Shown: positions 1 to 12,433 of the stretch, one piece after another | How the letters are laid out: the number at the start of each line of letters is the position of its first letter | How positions within the stretch are numbered: the stretch's first letter is position 1 | NCBI GenBank assembly: GCA_949751835.1 | Contig: CATKHK010000060.1 | Location: 186,001 to 250,000 of the forward strand | Length of the DNA stretch: 64,000 nt | Direction of reading: 5' to 3' | DNA from: Blepharisma japonicum | Taxonomy: Eukaryota; Ciliophora; Heterotrichea; Heterotrichida; Blepharismidae | Program-made: the position numbers and the translations under genes | Notes under the pieces: model-generated | What the model was told of the DNA's origin: nothing | Database searches by the model: none | The model's input: the letters and a program-made list of their open reading frames with translations, nothing else

Positions 1-3000
1 TCTATTATAGCTAATTCGACTACAAATGCAGGAGCTGTTTCTTTAACCTCATATTCAACAGCTCATTGTGAGTTAACGAGCTTTATTAACAACACTTCAG
101 CAAATATTGCAGGCGCAATCAGAGCTGAGGGTAGCTCATATTTTCACTGCAACAAATGCATGTTTTACAAAAATAGTGCTAAATATGGAGGAGTCTTTTA
201 TTTTAACCAATTATCTTATTTTTTTATCGAAAATTCAATTTTCAAAAATAACTTTTGTAAAGAAAAAGGTGCAGTTGTCTATGTAATCCGATCTAAAAAC
301 TATAGCATCTTAAGAAATTCCCAACTGTATCACAATCATGCAGAATCAGAGGGCTTGATTTATTCAATTGCATCTAATATTAAAATCGATAGCTGTGAAA
401 TATATGAAAACACAGCTAATGGGATTACTCCAGGGATTTATTTTACGCTATCAAATTTTACTATTGCTAGCACTCAATTCAAAGACCATAAAGGACACTC
501 TGGAAGTTTTTTGTATTTAGCCTCTGATAATTGATTATCAGTTGAAAATTCAACCTTTCTTAATGGAAAATCTTTAACATCAGGCGGATCAATTTATACC
601 CTTTCAAGCTCTATAAATATGTCGGATAGCTTATTTATGAACTCATCTTCTAGTTCAGGTAATGTAATGCTAGCGTTTTCGACATCATTAAATATTTCTC
701 AATGTAAATTTTTAAACACCTATAGCTCAAGTTTTGGGGGGGTTATAAACCATTTTGGCAGCAGCATTTTTATTCAAAATTCATTATTTGAAAATTTTAC
801 ATATTCAGCAATTGATGGATCTGAAATGGAATCTTTAAAGATCATAAAAACGAGCTTTAAAAACAGCCAAGGAAAAGTAGGAGGAATAATTAGTTGTACA
901 AATACTGATTATGTTTATATTAATTCATGCGTTTTCTATAATGGGACATCAATTTATGGCGGTGCTTTATATTTTATCTTTACAGATAATACAATCAATA
1001 GTAAAAATTATGAAATAATTTCTACAGAATTCGTAAATAATACATCATCAGCTGGAGGAGCAATTTATCTAGATAATATAAATGCTGATATTAAATCTTG
1101 CAGATTTTATGGAAATAAAGCACTGGAAGTGAATCAATCATCTGAAACTACTCATAGCTCAGGAATAGGAGGAGCTATGAAATTAGGCTGCAGCTATTCA
1201 GGAGAATGCACTTTTAATGTATTTTCTAATGAATTTGTAGAAAATATAGCAGATTATGAAGGAGGAGCTATTGTCTGAAGAGATGTCATGCCAAATTTTG
1301 AAAGCAATTCTTTTGGAAGCAATAAGGCAGAATATGGTGAAAATATAGCTTCTTATTCTGTTAGTATGAAAATTATGAATACTAATTGAAATGGTTGATT
1401 AAATGATTTAGCATCTGGACAACTATCTACAACTCCATTAATTATTGGTCTCATTGATCATTTGGGCTCAGTTGTTACTACAGATGATTCTAGCGTAGGT
1501 GAATTAATATCACTTTCACAAGATGTTATTTTATCAGGTGAACTTAAAGTTACAGCTTCCAGTGGAATTTTTAATTTTTCTTCATTTATAATTTCTGCAG
1601 AACCAGGCAGCAATTTTTCTATAGAAATACAAACAGATGGGATTGATAATTTAAAAAGCATCAAAGCAAATGATGGCCTTACTTATAATTCAAGTCTGCT
1701 TGTAGAAGTAACCTTAAGAAATTGTGTATTAGGTGAAATTACAGTTGGAGTTAAATGCATAATCTGTCCAGAAGATTTATACAGTTTAAACCCAAAAAGT
1801 GATCAATGTTTGATTTGTCCTAATGAGGCTATATGCTATGGAAATTACACAATAGTCCCTAAGCCAGGGTATTGAAGATCTAGCATGCTTACTGACACAT
1901 TTTGGTCTTGCCCTAATAAAGATGCTTGTATTGGCTCTAACTTGCAAAATATTTCTTATACAGGAAACTGCCTTGAAGGATACACTGGAAATTTATGTCA
2001 AAGCTGTTCAGAAGACTATGCAAAAATAACAAAAAATCAATGCGCAAAATGCCAAAGTCTTTCTATAATTATCATAAAAACGTGTGGGATTGGTATAGGA
2101 TATATAATAGTCTGCTGAGTAATGGTCAAAATGTCAAAAAAATCTGCATATAAGCCTAAATCCCTCACAAGTGTATATATTAAAATCTTAGTTAATTATA
2201 TACAGCTGGCAATGATAACTACAACTTTTAGCCTTTCCTGGCCAAGCTATGTTAAACAGTTATTTTCTGCACAAAATAATGGAAGCTTTATTGGTGAACA
2301 AATTTTTTCTTTTGATTGCCTTTTGTATTATAGCGGAGACTTAAGAGGAGGTAGACCAGTGATTTTTTATCAAAAATTATTTTTTATGGCTCTTTTGCCT
2401 ATTTCTATTCCTATTATTTCAGCTATTATTTGGTCATTGATATCCTATTGTAAAAGAAATTTTTCATTGTTTGCTGACAATATAATTACTAGTTCAATTG
2501 TGGCTGCATTTTTTGTATATCCAAGCTTAATAAAGTATTATTTTAGTTCTTTTGATTGTAAAGAACTTGATTATGGTGAATATTGACTTGAAGTGGATTT
2601 AAGTTTAAGATGTTGGGATAGCCAGCATACATTTTATATAACAGCTATTTCTTTTCCTGCTATTCTTTTATGAGGAATCGGAATACCAGCCACATGCTTA
2701 TTGCTGATTAAGAAAAATAAACATAGACTTAGCAGTATTGATGTTAGGATCAAATATGGATTTCTCTTCAATGGGTATAAATCCAGAAGCTATTATTGGG
2801 AATTTGTAATCATTTACAGAAAAATAGTAATTATTTGCTGCTCTATTTTCTTATCAGCTGTATCAGTTAGCATTCAAGCTTTAACTACACTTTTTGTATT
2901 AGCGGTCTATCTTTACTTCCAATGCAAAATAAAGCCCTACAATGGAGATGACCTGAATAAGCTTGAAATCATCTCTATTGCATCTTCAGCTATAACAATT

Positions 3001-3528
3001 TATTGTGGAATGTATTATTTATCTGAGTCTCTTGATCAATTCACTGAAATGCTATTTTTTATTATAATTATATCAGTTAATGCTTATTTTATTATTTATT
3101 GAATTATTAAAGCTGGAAATGCATATATCGCCATAATAGTTGAAAAAATTCCTTTTTTGAGGAAAAAATTTCATCATGAAAATTACCAAAAAAATGCTCT
3201 TGGAGATGATAAAGGTAATAAAATAGGAGAAATTTCGTATGAGCTAATCTTAAAGTCTTCTCAAAGCGAAAACTTAAATCATCAAGGGATTGATTTCAAA
3301 GAAATCAAGATGAGAGATTTATTTTTAGCAAATTTGAAAGGAGGAATGCCTGTTATATATGAAGAGATCGAAAGAGATAGCATTGAATATAGTTATATGG
3401 AAAAGAAAAGTATTGGAGGGATTATTACAGAAGAGAACAGCTTTGAAGAAAACAACTTTAGACTTAGCAATACAAAAGGAATAAATTATGAAGAAAAATT
3501 TATGGGAGAAGTAAAAAAGCAAGAATAA
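1..3528 (+). CDS. Giant Pmp-like beta-helix surface protein with polytopic C-terminus (copy 1, 5' partial)
   Basis: The frame is open from the first base to TAA at 3526-3528 if UGA is Trp (1175 residues visible). It is the C-terminal half of a protein whose full-length paralogs follow downstream; base 1 aligns with base 8251 of copy 2, so about 3.9 kb of 5' sequence lies outside the window. Residues 1 to about 480 carry repeated GGAI/GGALY and FxxN motifs like the polymorphic membrane protein repeats that form right-handed beta-helices. A Cys-rich GCC2/EGF-like stalk follows (about 1755-2070), then about nine hydrophobic segments (2055-3120), including the motif RIKYGFLFNGY and an aromatic YYWEF, and an acidic cytoplasmic tail. 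I infer a plasma-membrane or cortical protein with a large ectodomain, possibly a sensor or adhesin; the function is unknown. The polytopic module resembles TRP-like modules seen at the end of other large protist surface proteins, which is only a resemblance. Confidence 0.85.
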
Positions 3529-4371
3529 ATGCAAAATGCTCTAATTCTTAACAAATTAAAATTATGAATCATAAAAATGATCTTTGAGCTTTTAAAAAAT
3601 TTGAAAGATAAACTTAAATATAATAACTTAATTTTGGTGTGCCGACTCTTCTTATATCTTAAAATCTTATAATTTTTATATTTTCCATAAAAAATATTAT
3701 TCGCTAGCCACAGAAGATAGAGTAAGAATGTCCTTCTATCAGGATAGAAATTAATTTTTTGAGTTTAAGGAATTTTCAACAGCGCCGCTTGATCCAGGGT
3801 ACAAAAATTATTATGAAAATTGAAATTTATTTTAGTTCAAAAAATTGTATACTTCTTCAAATGTAAAATGATGATGAATAAAATCATCGATTTACCTTGC
3901 TTTAGTTATAATATTATATAAATTTCTTATGAGCAGGATCTATAGAAAATGAGAAAACTTGATTTATTTGAGCAGTTACATTTTTTTATTTTTAAGAATC
4001 AAATTTTTCAGAAATAGCGTTTAATAGAAAAGGAATAAAATGTGATAGAAATTTTAATTATTTAATTATAATAGTAAATCCCAAATTATGGCACTTTTTC
4101 CTAGTCCTTCAACATTATGTTCAAGGAAATCTCAATCTCAATCTTAATCTTTTAAATTTAGCTTTGTTTATGCAATATATTATAATTAGTATCTAATTTA
4201 TGCAGCCTTTCATTTTCTAATATAAATAGGAACAACTCTTATCAAATTATATTTACTTTTCAAAATAATTCCTTAATTAAACCTATATATATGTTTTTTT
4301 GCTACATCAGTTTTAGTTAGACTTAATTTGTGAAAATGAGGAATGAATTTCATCAATAAAAAAATAAGCTT
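3529..4371. other. Intergenic spacer between copies 1 and 2
   Basis: This is an 843-base AT-rich spacer. I see no convincing reading frame, tRNA or repeat. It should hold the 3' end of copy 1 and the promoter of copy 2. Confidence 0.5.
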
Positions 4372-7300
4372 ATGATTATTTACTTTCTATTCTTCCTACT
4401 CCTTCCTTCTTGGTCTTTAATGGTGAATCTTATGTGCAACCCTACGCTATGTCCTTCATCATCTGTAATTATTACTTAGAAAGGGGATGGAATTTGTGAT
4501 CCGAACTGCATGTCTTCATTTTGTAATTTCGACTCAAATTATGCAGAAAATCCAAGATTAAATCCAGGAAATTCTGATTGTTATCAATCATGTATTAATA
4601 ACTATTCTTGCTTACCTTCTGATCTTGGAAATGGAATTTGTGATCAGAATTGCAATAATCAGATCTGCGGGTACGATTTTGGAGATTGCGGGTACTGTTC
4701 TTCAAATTGTAAAAGTTATTTAGGCTTCCAAGACGATTTAAATAAAAACTGCTCAGATTCTTGTAATAATGAAAATTGCATTTTTGGCTTAGGAGTTTGT
4801 AAAGATTGCTCACCTGGCTGCAGTAGAGAAATGCTTGGAGATGGAATTTGTGACAAATCTTGCAATTTTTCTTCTTGTAACTATGATTTTGGAGATTGTA
4901 ATAATAATCAATGCAGCCCAGGCTGTGAACTTTGGATGATAGGAGATTACAACTGTAATGAAGAGTGTAATAATCTCGCTTGCAACTGAGATGGTGGAGA
5001 CTGTGACTGCTCCCAAGGCTGCCATTCTTATATGAAATCTAATGGAGTTTGTGATGAAATTTGTGATAATGCATCTTGCGATTATGATGGAGGAGATTGC
5101 CAGAAATGTGCTCTAGGCTGCTTAAAGTCTATGCTTGGGGATGGAATTTGTAATACTGCTTGCAATGTAATCGATTGCCATTATGATAATTATGACTGTG
5201 GGTGTGATGATGGTTGTAGCATCACAAATTATGGGCAATGCCAAGATTCATGCATGAACTCTATGTGCAGATATGACACTATTAGCAGTTCTTCTATGTG
5301 CTCAAACACTAACCAAATTTTATTTGCTTTGTATTATGGATTTATATTTAAAAATATTGTTGCAAATGTAAGCCCAGATAACTGCACAAGTATTACAAGC
5401 TGCTTATCTACTGAAGTCCTTGATCCAAGCTCTTGCCACTCAAATTGCAAATCAAATAGTTGTATTTACTCATGGAATAAGTGTACAACTTATACTTGCG
5501 CCGATTCTAACTGCTTAATTTGTAACTCAAAAGCGTTAGGAGATTGCTTTAAATGCAACTCTCAAACTTATCAATTTTATGGGTATTGTCTTGCTAAGTG
5601 TCCAGGCGGTCATGAAGCTGTTAGTTTGCTTGGAAATTATTCAGTTTGTTTGATTCCTAAGGATTATTCCACAAAAGATAACCCAGCAATTTTTTATGTG
5701 ACTTCAAAAAATAGCACTGACATATATGGAGGAAATGGGACTTTTAGCAACCCATACACTTCTCTTTCTCTCGCTCTAGCTTCAATTTATAACAAATATG
5801 CAATTGTTTATCTATTCAATGATGGAGATCATTATTTAACCTGCGTCAACACCTCGAATCCTGTATACACTTTAACATCTGATGTCTGTAGTCCTCTTAT
5901 CAGAAGTTTCAGCTTAACAAGCCTTACCATTGCTTCTTATGACAATTCTATGATTTTATTAAAAAATAGGGCAGATTGAAAACTTCTTTTTTTTACATTG
6001 CCAAGCTATATGACTCTTACTATAAAAGATATTGCTTTTAATGGAAAAGATCTTATCTCTGGCTGCCCATCATCGTCAGCAAACCCTTATTGCACCTATT
6101 GCGCTAATATTACATTAGGCTCTGATGGATTTTATTATAGTGACCAAGGCATTAAAGTTACTAGCTATGTGCCTTCATCAGTCTGCACTAACACTTATCA
6201 CACAAAACACTTTTTTAATTTGTCTGTAAATGCCAAATTAATTATGAAAAATGTAAACATTTCTGATTTTAGAATGGAATTCAAATCACTTATCTATAGT
6301 ACAGGAGGACATATTATATTTAACAATGTAAATTTTGATAATATAAGATGCTTTTGAACAGTTGTAACCACAACACAACCAGGTCAAACTCCTGCCACAC
6401 CGACAAAAAATTCAGTGATATATTTTATTAGCTGTGGGGACTCAAACTATAACTGTGGAAGCTTTGAATATACAAATGGGGTGGTTTCAAGGCTAAATAA
6501 TGGCTATGAGTATGGATCAGCACAGTTTTCAGGATTTTTAACTGCAGATAAAATAAGAACTGTAAAGCTGAAAAATGTGACATTTGCTAACAATATTGTT
6601 TATACTCCATATGTTGATTCTAACACTTATTCACTAATAAAGCTAGCCTTATTTCGGTCAATTGAAATTTCTAATTGTGTTTTTGATAAAAATATTGCTA
6701 ATTATGGGCTTATTTATTTGAATCCAACAACATTGACCTTCAGTAGTGATATAAATTCAAATGGAGAACTAATTGATTTATTACTATATCATATTTATAT
6801 ACATGATACTGTATTTATAAATAACTTTGGATTAAATGCAGGCATTTTATCAGTTGCGTATAATTCTGAATTGCAAAGAATTTTATTGGAAAATTTGATT
6901 ATAGATGGAAATGGAGCCCAATTAGGAGCTTTGATATCAATTATTAACAATTATTATTCTCCGCAATATGCCAATGATACAAAGGGCAGTGTAAATAATG
7001 CCAATGGAAATTTAGTGGAAGCAATATTTAAAAAAAGAGATTTTATATTTAAGAATTCTATTATTTCGCATAACTACTCAGGAGGAAATGGAATTTTCGA
7101 AATTTTTCAGCTGCTCAACATACGAATGCAGAATCTTACTGTAGAATCCAATGGAAGTATGGATACCCAGAATATCAATACAATTATATGAAGCTATTTT
7201 GTAGCGAATAACGATGTATATGCAAAAAAACTTGTCACTAATGCAACTAATATAGATTGTATAAGCTTATGGTATTCCTCTACTTGCTATAATCATGAAT

Positions 7301-10300
7301 TATTAGGAAGCACCTTTAGAAGCAATACTTGCAAATATGCATCTCCATCTCTAAATTACCTTGATCAGGATATTAATATTATCGATTGCACTTTTGAAGG
7401 AAATATAGGCAATTCTACCTATGGAATATGCGTAACTACTAGAGGTGCTACATATATGCAAATAACTAATTCTGTTTTCAATGATAATACAAATAATAAT
7501 GCTCAAGGGATTGGGGCTTTGTGCTTTGTTGAGAGCTTGACAAATATTTATATAGAAAACACAATAATATCAAATAATGCAGCAAGCTATAGTCCTGGAA
7601 TTTATTTTACAGGTGGCTCATTAATGCTAAATAATGTAACTGTTGAGTCAAACACGGCAAGCTCGGGGCTAGGATCTGTCTATTTTTCTGTATACACAGG
7701 AACAGATAATCATGAAATTAATATAAAAAACTCTGCCTTTAAAGAAAATAAAAGCCTCGATACTAAAGGGGGAGCTATATTTATATCAGGTAATATATTG
7801 TCACAGGATCCGCTTAAATTATATGCACAAAATAATTTGTTTATGTACAATTTTGCACCAAGTGGCTCGGCAATATATATTGATAGTAATGCAGTTCTTT
7901 CAACAGACTCTATTATAGAATCCTGTACATTTATGCATAATATTGCTGAAACAAAAGGAACAATCGCGAATTTGTTTCAATATGGAATTCTTAATATTTT
8001 TAACTCTTTATTTGCTGCTAATTACGCTGAACTTGGATCTGCCTTATATTTTTCAAGTTCAGAAGAGTCGAACTCTGGTAAAACAAAAATGATATTGACT
8101 TCCTGCAATTTTACAGATAATTCTGGAAAAAATGTTTTATGTACTGATGATATCACAATTTATACTTATATTGAAACCGCTAAATGCATTTTTCAAAACA
8201 ATGAAGGGCTCGCGATATCTCTTATCCATGGCTGTTGAAAAGATACTGAATCTATTATAGCAAATTCAACGATAACAGCAGGAGCTGTGTATTTAACTTC
8301 AAATTCAACAGCTGATTGCGAGCTAACCACATTTACTAACAACACTTCAATAAAATATGCAGGGGCAATAAGAGCTGAGGGCAATTCATATTTTAGTTGC
8401 AACCAATGCACATTTTATCGAAATAGCGCTCAATATGGAGGAGTCCTTTATTTTGACCAATTATCTTATTTTTCTATTGATAATTCACAATTTTACAATA
8501 ATTTTTGTACTGATAGAGGCGCAGTAATATATATAATTGGATCAGATGAGCATTGCGTTTTAAGAAATTCAAAACTGTTTAACAATCATGCAGAATCAGA
8601 AGGCTTAATTTATTCTCTTACATCAAACATTAAAATAGATAGCTGCCAAATATGTGATAACACTGCTAATAGAATTACCCCAGGAATTTATTTAACGCTC
8701 TCAAACATCACTATTACAAATTCTCAATTCCATGATCAAGAAAGCAATTTTGGAAGTTTTGTATATTTAGCTTCAGATAGTGGGCTAATTGCCATAAATT
8801 CTACTTTCACGAATGGAAAATCCTATTCCTCAGGTGGGTCGATTTATGCTCTTTCTAGCTCTTTGACTTTAGAAAGCAGTGTCTTTGAAAATTCAATTGC
8901 GAGTTATGGGAATGCAATATTGGCGTTTTCAACAGTCGTATATATTTCCCAATGCAAATTTTTAAACGCCTACAGTTTAAGTTCTGGATCAGTCATAAAT
9001 ATTCTTGGGGATAATATTTATATTGAAGAATCAATTTTTGAAAATTTTACTAATTCAGCAATTGATGGAACAGAAATGGTATCTTTAAGAGTCATAGACA
9101 CAAGCTTTAAAAATAGTATAGGAAAAGTAGGAGGAGCAATTAGTAGTACAAACTCTTATTATATTTATATTAAATCTTGCACTTTCGAAAACAATACATC
9201 AATTTATGGTGGTGCTTTATACTTTACAATTAAGTCAAATGCGATCAATAGTCAACCTTATGAAATTGTGTCTACAGAATTTATAAATAATACATCGTCA
9301 GCTGGAGGAGCAATTTTTGTTGATAGTATTAATATCGATATTAAATCATGTAAATTTTGCAATAACTCAGCATTGAATACTCATAAAGCTTCTGAATCAA
9401 GTAGCGATTCAGGAATAGGAGGAGCTATGAAACTAGGCTGCAGCTATTCAGAAGAATGCAATTATAATGTGTTTTCTAATAATTTTGTAGGAAATATAGC
9501 AGATTATGAAGGAGGAGCTGTTGTTTGAAAAGATGTTATGCCAAATTTTGAGAGTAATTCATTTGAAAACAATAAAGCAGTATATGGTGAAAATATAGCT
9601 TCTTATCCTGTTAGTATGAAAATTATGAATACTAATTGAGATGGTGGATTAAATGATTTAGCATCTGGACAGCTATCAACAACTCCATTAATCATTGGTC
9701 TCATTGATCATTTGGGCTCAGTTGTTACTACAGATGATTCTAGTGTAGGCGAATTAATATCACTGTCACAAGATGTTATTTTATCAGGAGAACTTAAGGT
9801 TACAGCTGCTAGCGGAATTTTTAATTTTTCTTCATTTATAATTTCTGCAAAACCTGGCAGCAGTTTTGCTATAGAAATACAAACGAATGGGATTGTTGCT
9901 TCAAAGAGCATTAAAGCAAGAGATAACCTCACTTATAACTCAACTTTACTTGTGGGTGTAGCTTTAAGAAATTGCGTTTTAGGAGAAGCTACAGTAGGCG
10001 TTAATTGTGTTGCTTGTGCCAAAGATTTTTATAGCTTAGATCCTATGAATGAGCAGTGTTTAGCATGTCCTGATGAAGCAATTTGTTATGGAAATTACAC
10101 TATGGTTCCAAAGCAAGGATATTGAAGGTCTGACATGCTAAGTACCAAATTTTGATCCTGTCCTAATTCAGAAGCTTGCATTGGCTCTGATCCGCAAAAT
10201 ATTTCTTATACTGGAGATTGCCGCAATGGATATACAGGAAATCTATGTCAAGGCTGCTTTGAAGGCTATTCTAAGATAATGAAAAATGAATGTGCAAAGT

Positions 10301-11808
10301 GCCAAAGTCTCACTATAATTATCATAAAAACGTCAGGCATTGCTCTTGGATTCCTTATACTTTGCTGGCTAATGGTCTGAATGTCAAAATATTCTGCATA
10401 TAAGCCTAAATCTCTCTCAAGCGTTTATATAAAAATATTTATCAATTATATGCAACTTATATCTTTAACAACAACTTTCAGCTTATCTTGGCCAAGCTAC
10501 GTAAAACGCTTATTTTCTATACAGAGCAATGCAAGCTTTGTAAGTGATCAAATTTTTTCTTTTGACTGCCTTTTATATTATAACAAAAACATTTGAGGAA
10601 AAAGCACTGAAATTTTTTATCAAAAACTATTTGTCATGGCTGTTTTACCTATTTTTATTCCCTTTATTGCAGCCATTTATTGAGCCTTGATTTTAATATG
10701 TAAAAAAAGCTGCAATTTATTGATAAATAATATAGTAACTACTTCTATTATTGTGTCATTCTTGATACACCCGAGTTTAATAAAGTATTATTTTAGTTCT
10801 TTTGATTGTACTGAGCTTGATTATGGAAAAGATTGACTTGTTGATGACTTAAATTTAAGGTGCTGGGACAGACAGCACGTGTTTTATATAACTTTTATAG
10901 CCTTTCCAGCTATTATTTTATGGGGAATTGGAATACCTGCCACTTGCTGTTTTTTAATTATGAAAAATAAGAATAGGCTGAATAATATAAACGTAAGGAT
11001 CAAATATGGATTTCTCTTCAATGGATATAAATCCAGAAGCTATTATTGGGAATTTGTAATCATTTACAGAAAAATTATAATTATTTGCTGCTCTGTGTTT
11101 TTAGCAAATGTATCAGTCAACATTCAAGCTCTAACTACTCTTTTTGTTTTAATAGCTTGCCTGTATTTTCAATGTAAAATAAAACCTTATAATGGAGATG
11201 ATTTAAACAGACTTGAAACTATTTCTATTTCAGCTTCAGCAATAACTATTTATTGTGGTATGTATTATTTAACTGGATCTCTTGATCAATTTACAGAACT
11301 CATATTTTTCATCTTCATTGCTTCAGCGAACTTATATTTTGTTATTTACTGGTGCTTTAAAGCTGGAAGTGCCTACATTTCTATGATAATACAAAATGTC
11401 CCATTTTTGAAGAAAAAATTCCAAGCGAAGAACTATAATATTATGAGTGACTCTACCTTTAGGGATGATAAAACTAGTAGATTTTGAGAATCTTCTCGTA
11501 ATTTAATTTTAAGCTCTCCTAGAAGAGAAGATTTAAACCCGCAAGGGATATTTTTCAAAGGAATTAGTATGATGCAATTATTTTTAGGAACTTTGAAAGG
11601 AAATTTAGTTATCAAGGAAGAAAAGATTAAAAATGATAACATTGAAGAAAGCGAAATTGAAAAGAAAAGTGAAGAATATGATAATGGAGAAATAAATATA
11701 GAAGGATGCAGCTTTGAAATAAAATTTGATGAGAGAAATAACTCTGAAGAGAATAATTATGAAGAAGTTAATGAATTAGAAGTAAAAAACGAGGAAGAAG
11801 AAATATAA
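4372..11808 (+). CDS. Giant LNR / beta-helix / nine-TM surface protein (copy 2, complete)
   Basis: The gene runs from ATG 4372 to TAA 11808 with UGA as Trp and 15-nt introns at 4465-4479 and 4709-4723, giving about 2468 residues. Residues 1-17 form a hydrophobic signal peptide. From about residue 30 to 290 there are tandem Cys-rich units with the pattern GDGICD..CN...C.YDFGDC, typical of Lin12/Notch repeats (LNR), which bind calcium in Notch. A furin-like Cys segment follows (about 5490-5660), then a stretch of about 1300 residues of GGAI/FxxN beta-helix repeats, a GCC2/EGF-like stalk (about 9970-10300), about nine membrane segments (10310-11400) and a Glu-rich tail. Many NxS/T sites fit an extracellular location. 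The long Trp-UGA-containing frame has no TAA or TAG, so the gene appears intact. It sits between two paralogs in the same orientation. The ligand and role are unknown. Confidence 0.88.
4465..4479 (+). other. 15-nt intron 1 of copy 2
   Basis: GTAATTATTACTTAG begins with GT, ends with AG and contains an in-frame stop in the unspliced frame. It follows codon 31 exactly, as intron 1 does in copy 3. An A occupies position 10, as in all the 15-nt introns here. Confidence 0.9.
4709..4723 (+). other. Cryptic in-frame 15-nt intron 2 of copy 2
   Basis: GTAAAAGTTATTTAG is a multiple of three and has no stop, so it is invisible to frame analysis. It lies 229 nt after intron 1. In copy 3 a 16-nt intron that must be removed lies at exactly the same distance and phase. 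Splicing also restores normal Cys spacing in the LNR module (8 residues between the Cys pair instead of 13). Confidence 0.75.
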
Positions 11809-11995
11809 ACTAATTTGAATTAGAGTTGAAATACTTGATTCATTTTTAACGAAAGATGCATCGAACGATATATCATTAGCTGCAGATTACATATAAATAA
11901 AATTTTTGGACAAAAATAACCATAAAATGGAATTAAAAATTAATAAAAATATGTAAAAAGCTATTTTTGATTGTTATATATGATCGAATAATTAA
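11809..11995. other. Intergenic spacer after copy 2
   Basis: AT-rich 3' flank of copy 2. I see nothing recognisable before the TPR-like relic begins. Confidence 0.4.
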
Positions 11996-12433
11996 GAAAG
12001 TAATCACACTTGATCTTGATATCCCTTTGCATTTTTTAATCAAGCTATAGTGCTCAATAACCTAGGAAAAGAAGCAGAAGCTCTACAAGACTTTAATAGG
12101 GCTTATAATTTGATGCAAAAAGCTCAAGCAAGCGACATTAACATTAGTGGCGCGCTATCAAAAGATAGCATTAGATTACTCCAAAACTTTGTTCAATAAT
12201 CTAAAATCTCTTTTCAAGGAAATTATGAGCTATTGAAAGAGACTGAGGGGCAAGAGGAAGAAATTAAGGCTCAGTATTCTCAAATTATTGTAAGAGAAGT
12301 TAATTGCCTAGATTCTAATAAAAATGAACAAGTTGAAGAGGTAAAGACAAAAATCAATCAACTGGAAAAAGAGGCAGCTGGTCATCAAAAAGCTGCACTT
12401 GCGATAATTGTTCATCTCCAATCATATTTGTAA
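11996..12433 (+). pseudogene. Relic of a TPR-repeat protein
   Basis: One frame reads continuously from about 11996 to TAA 12431-12433 apart from an in-frame TAA at 12197-12199. The first part matches a tetratricopeptide repeat (FFNQAIVLNNLGKEAEALQD, with the LG, A and EAL positions in place) followed by the start of a helix; the part after the stop is Lys/Glu-rich and helical. There is no ATG in context, the frame is broken, and nothing similar continues on either side, so I call it a decayed fragment lying in the spacer between two receptor copies. Whether it came with a duplication or was there before is unknown. Confidence 0.6.

Noticed and set aside
1458-1664. Open minus-strand frames antisense to the beta-helix genes (also 9708-9932, 21124-21366 and others)
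   Set aside because: They are shadows of the long plus-strand coding frames; they have no family resemblance and recur in paralogs only because the sense strand is conserved.
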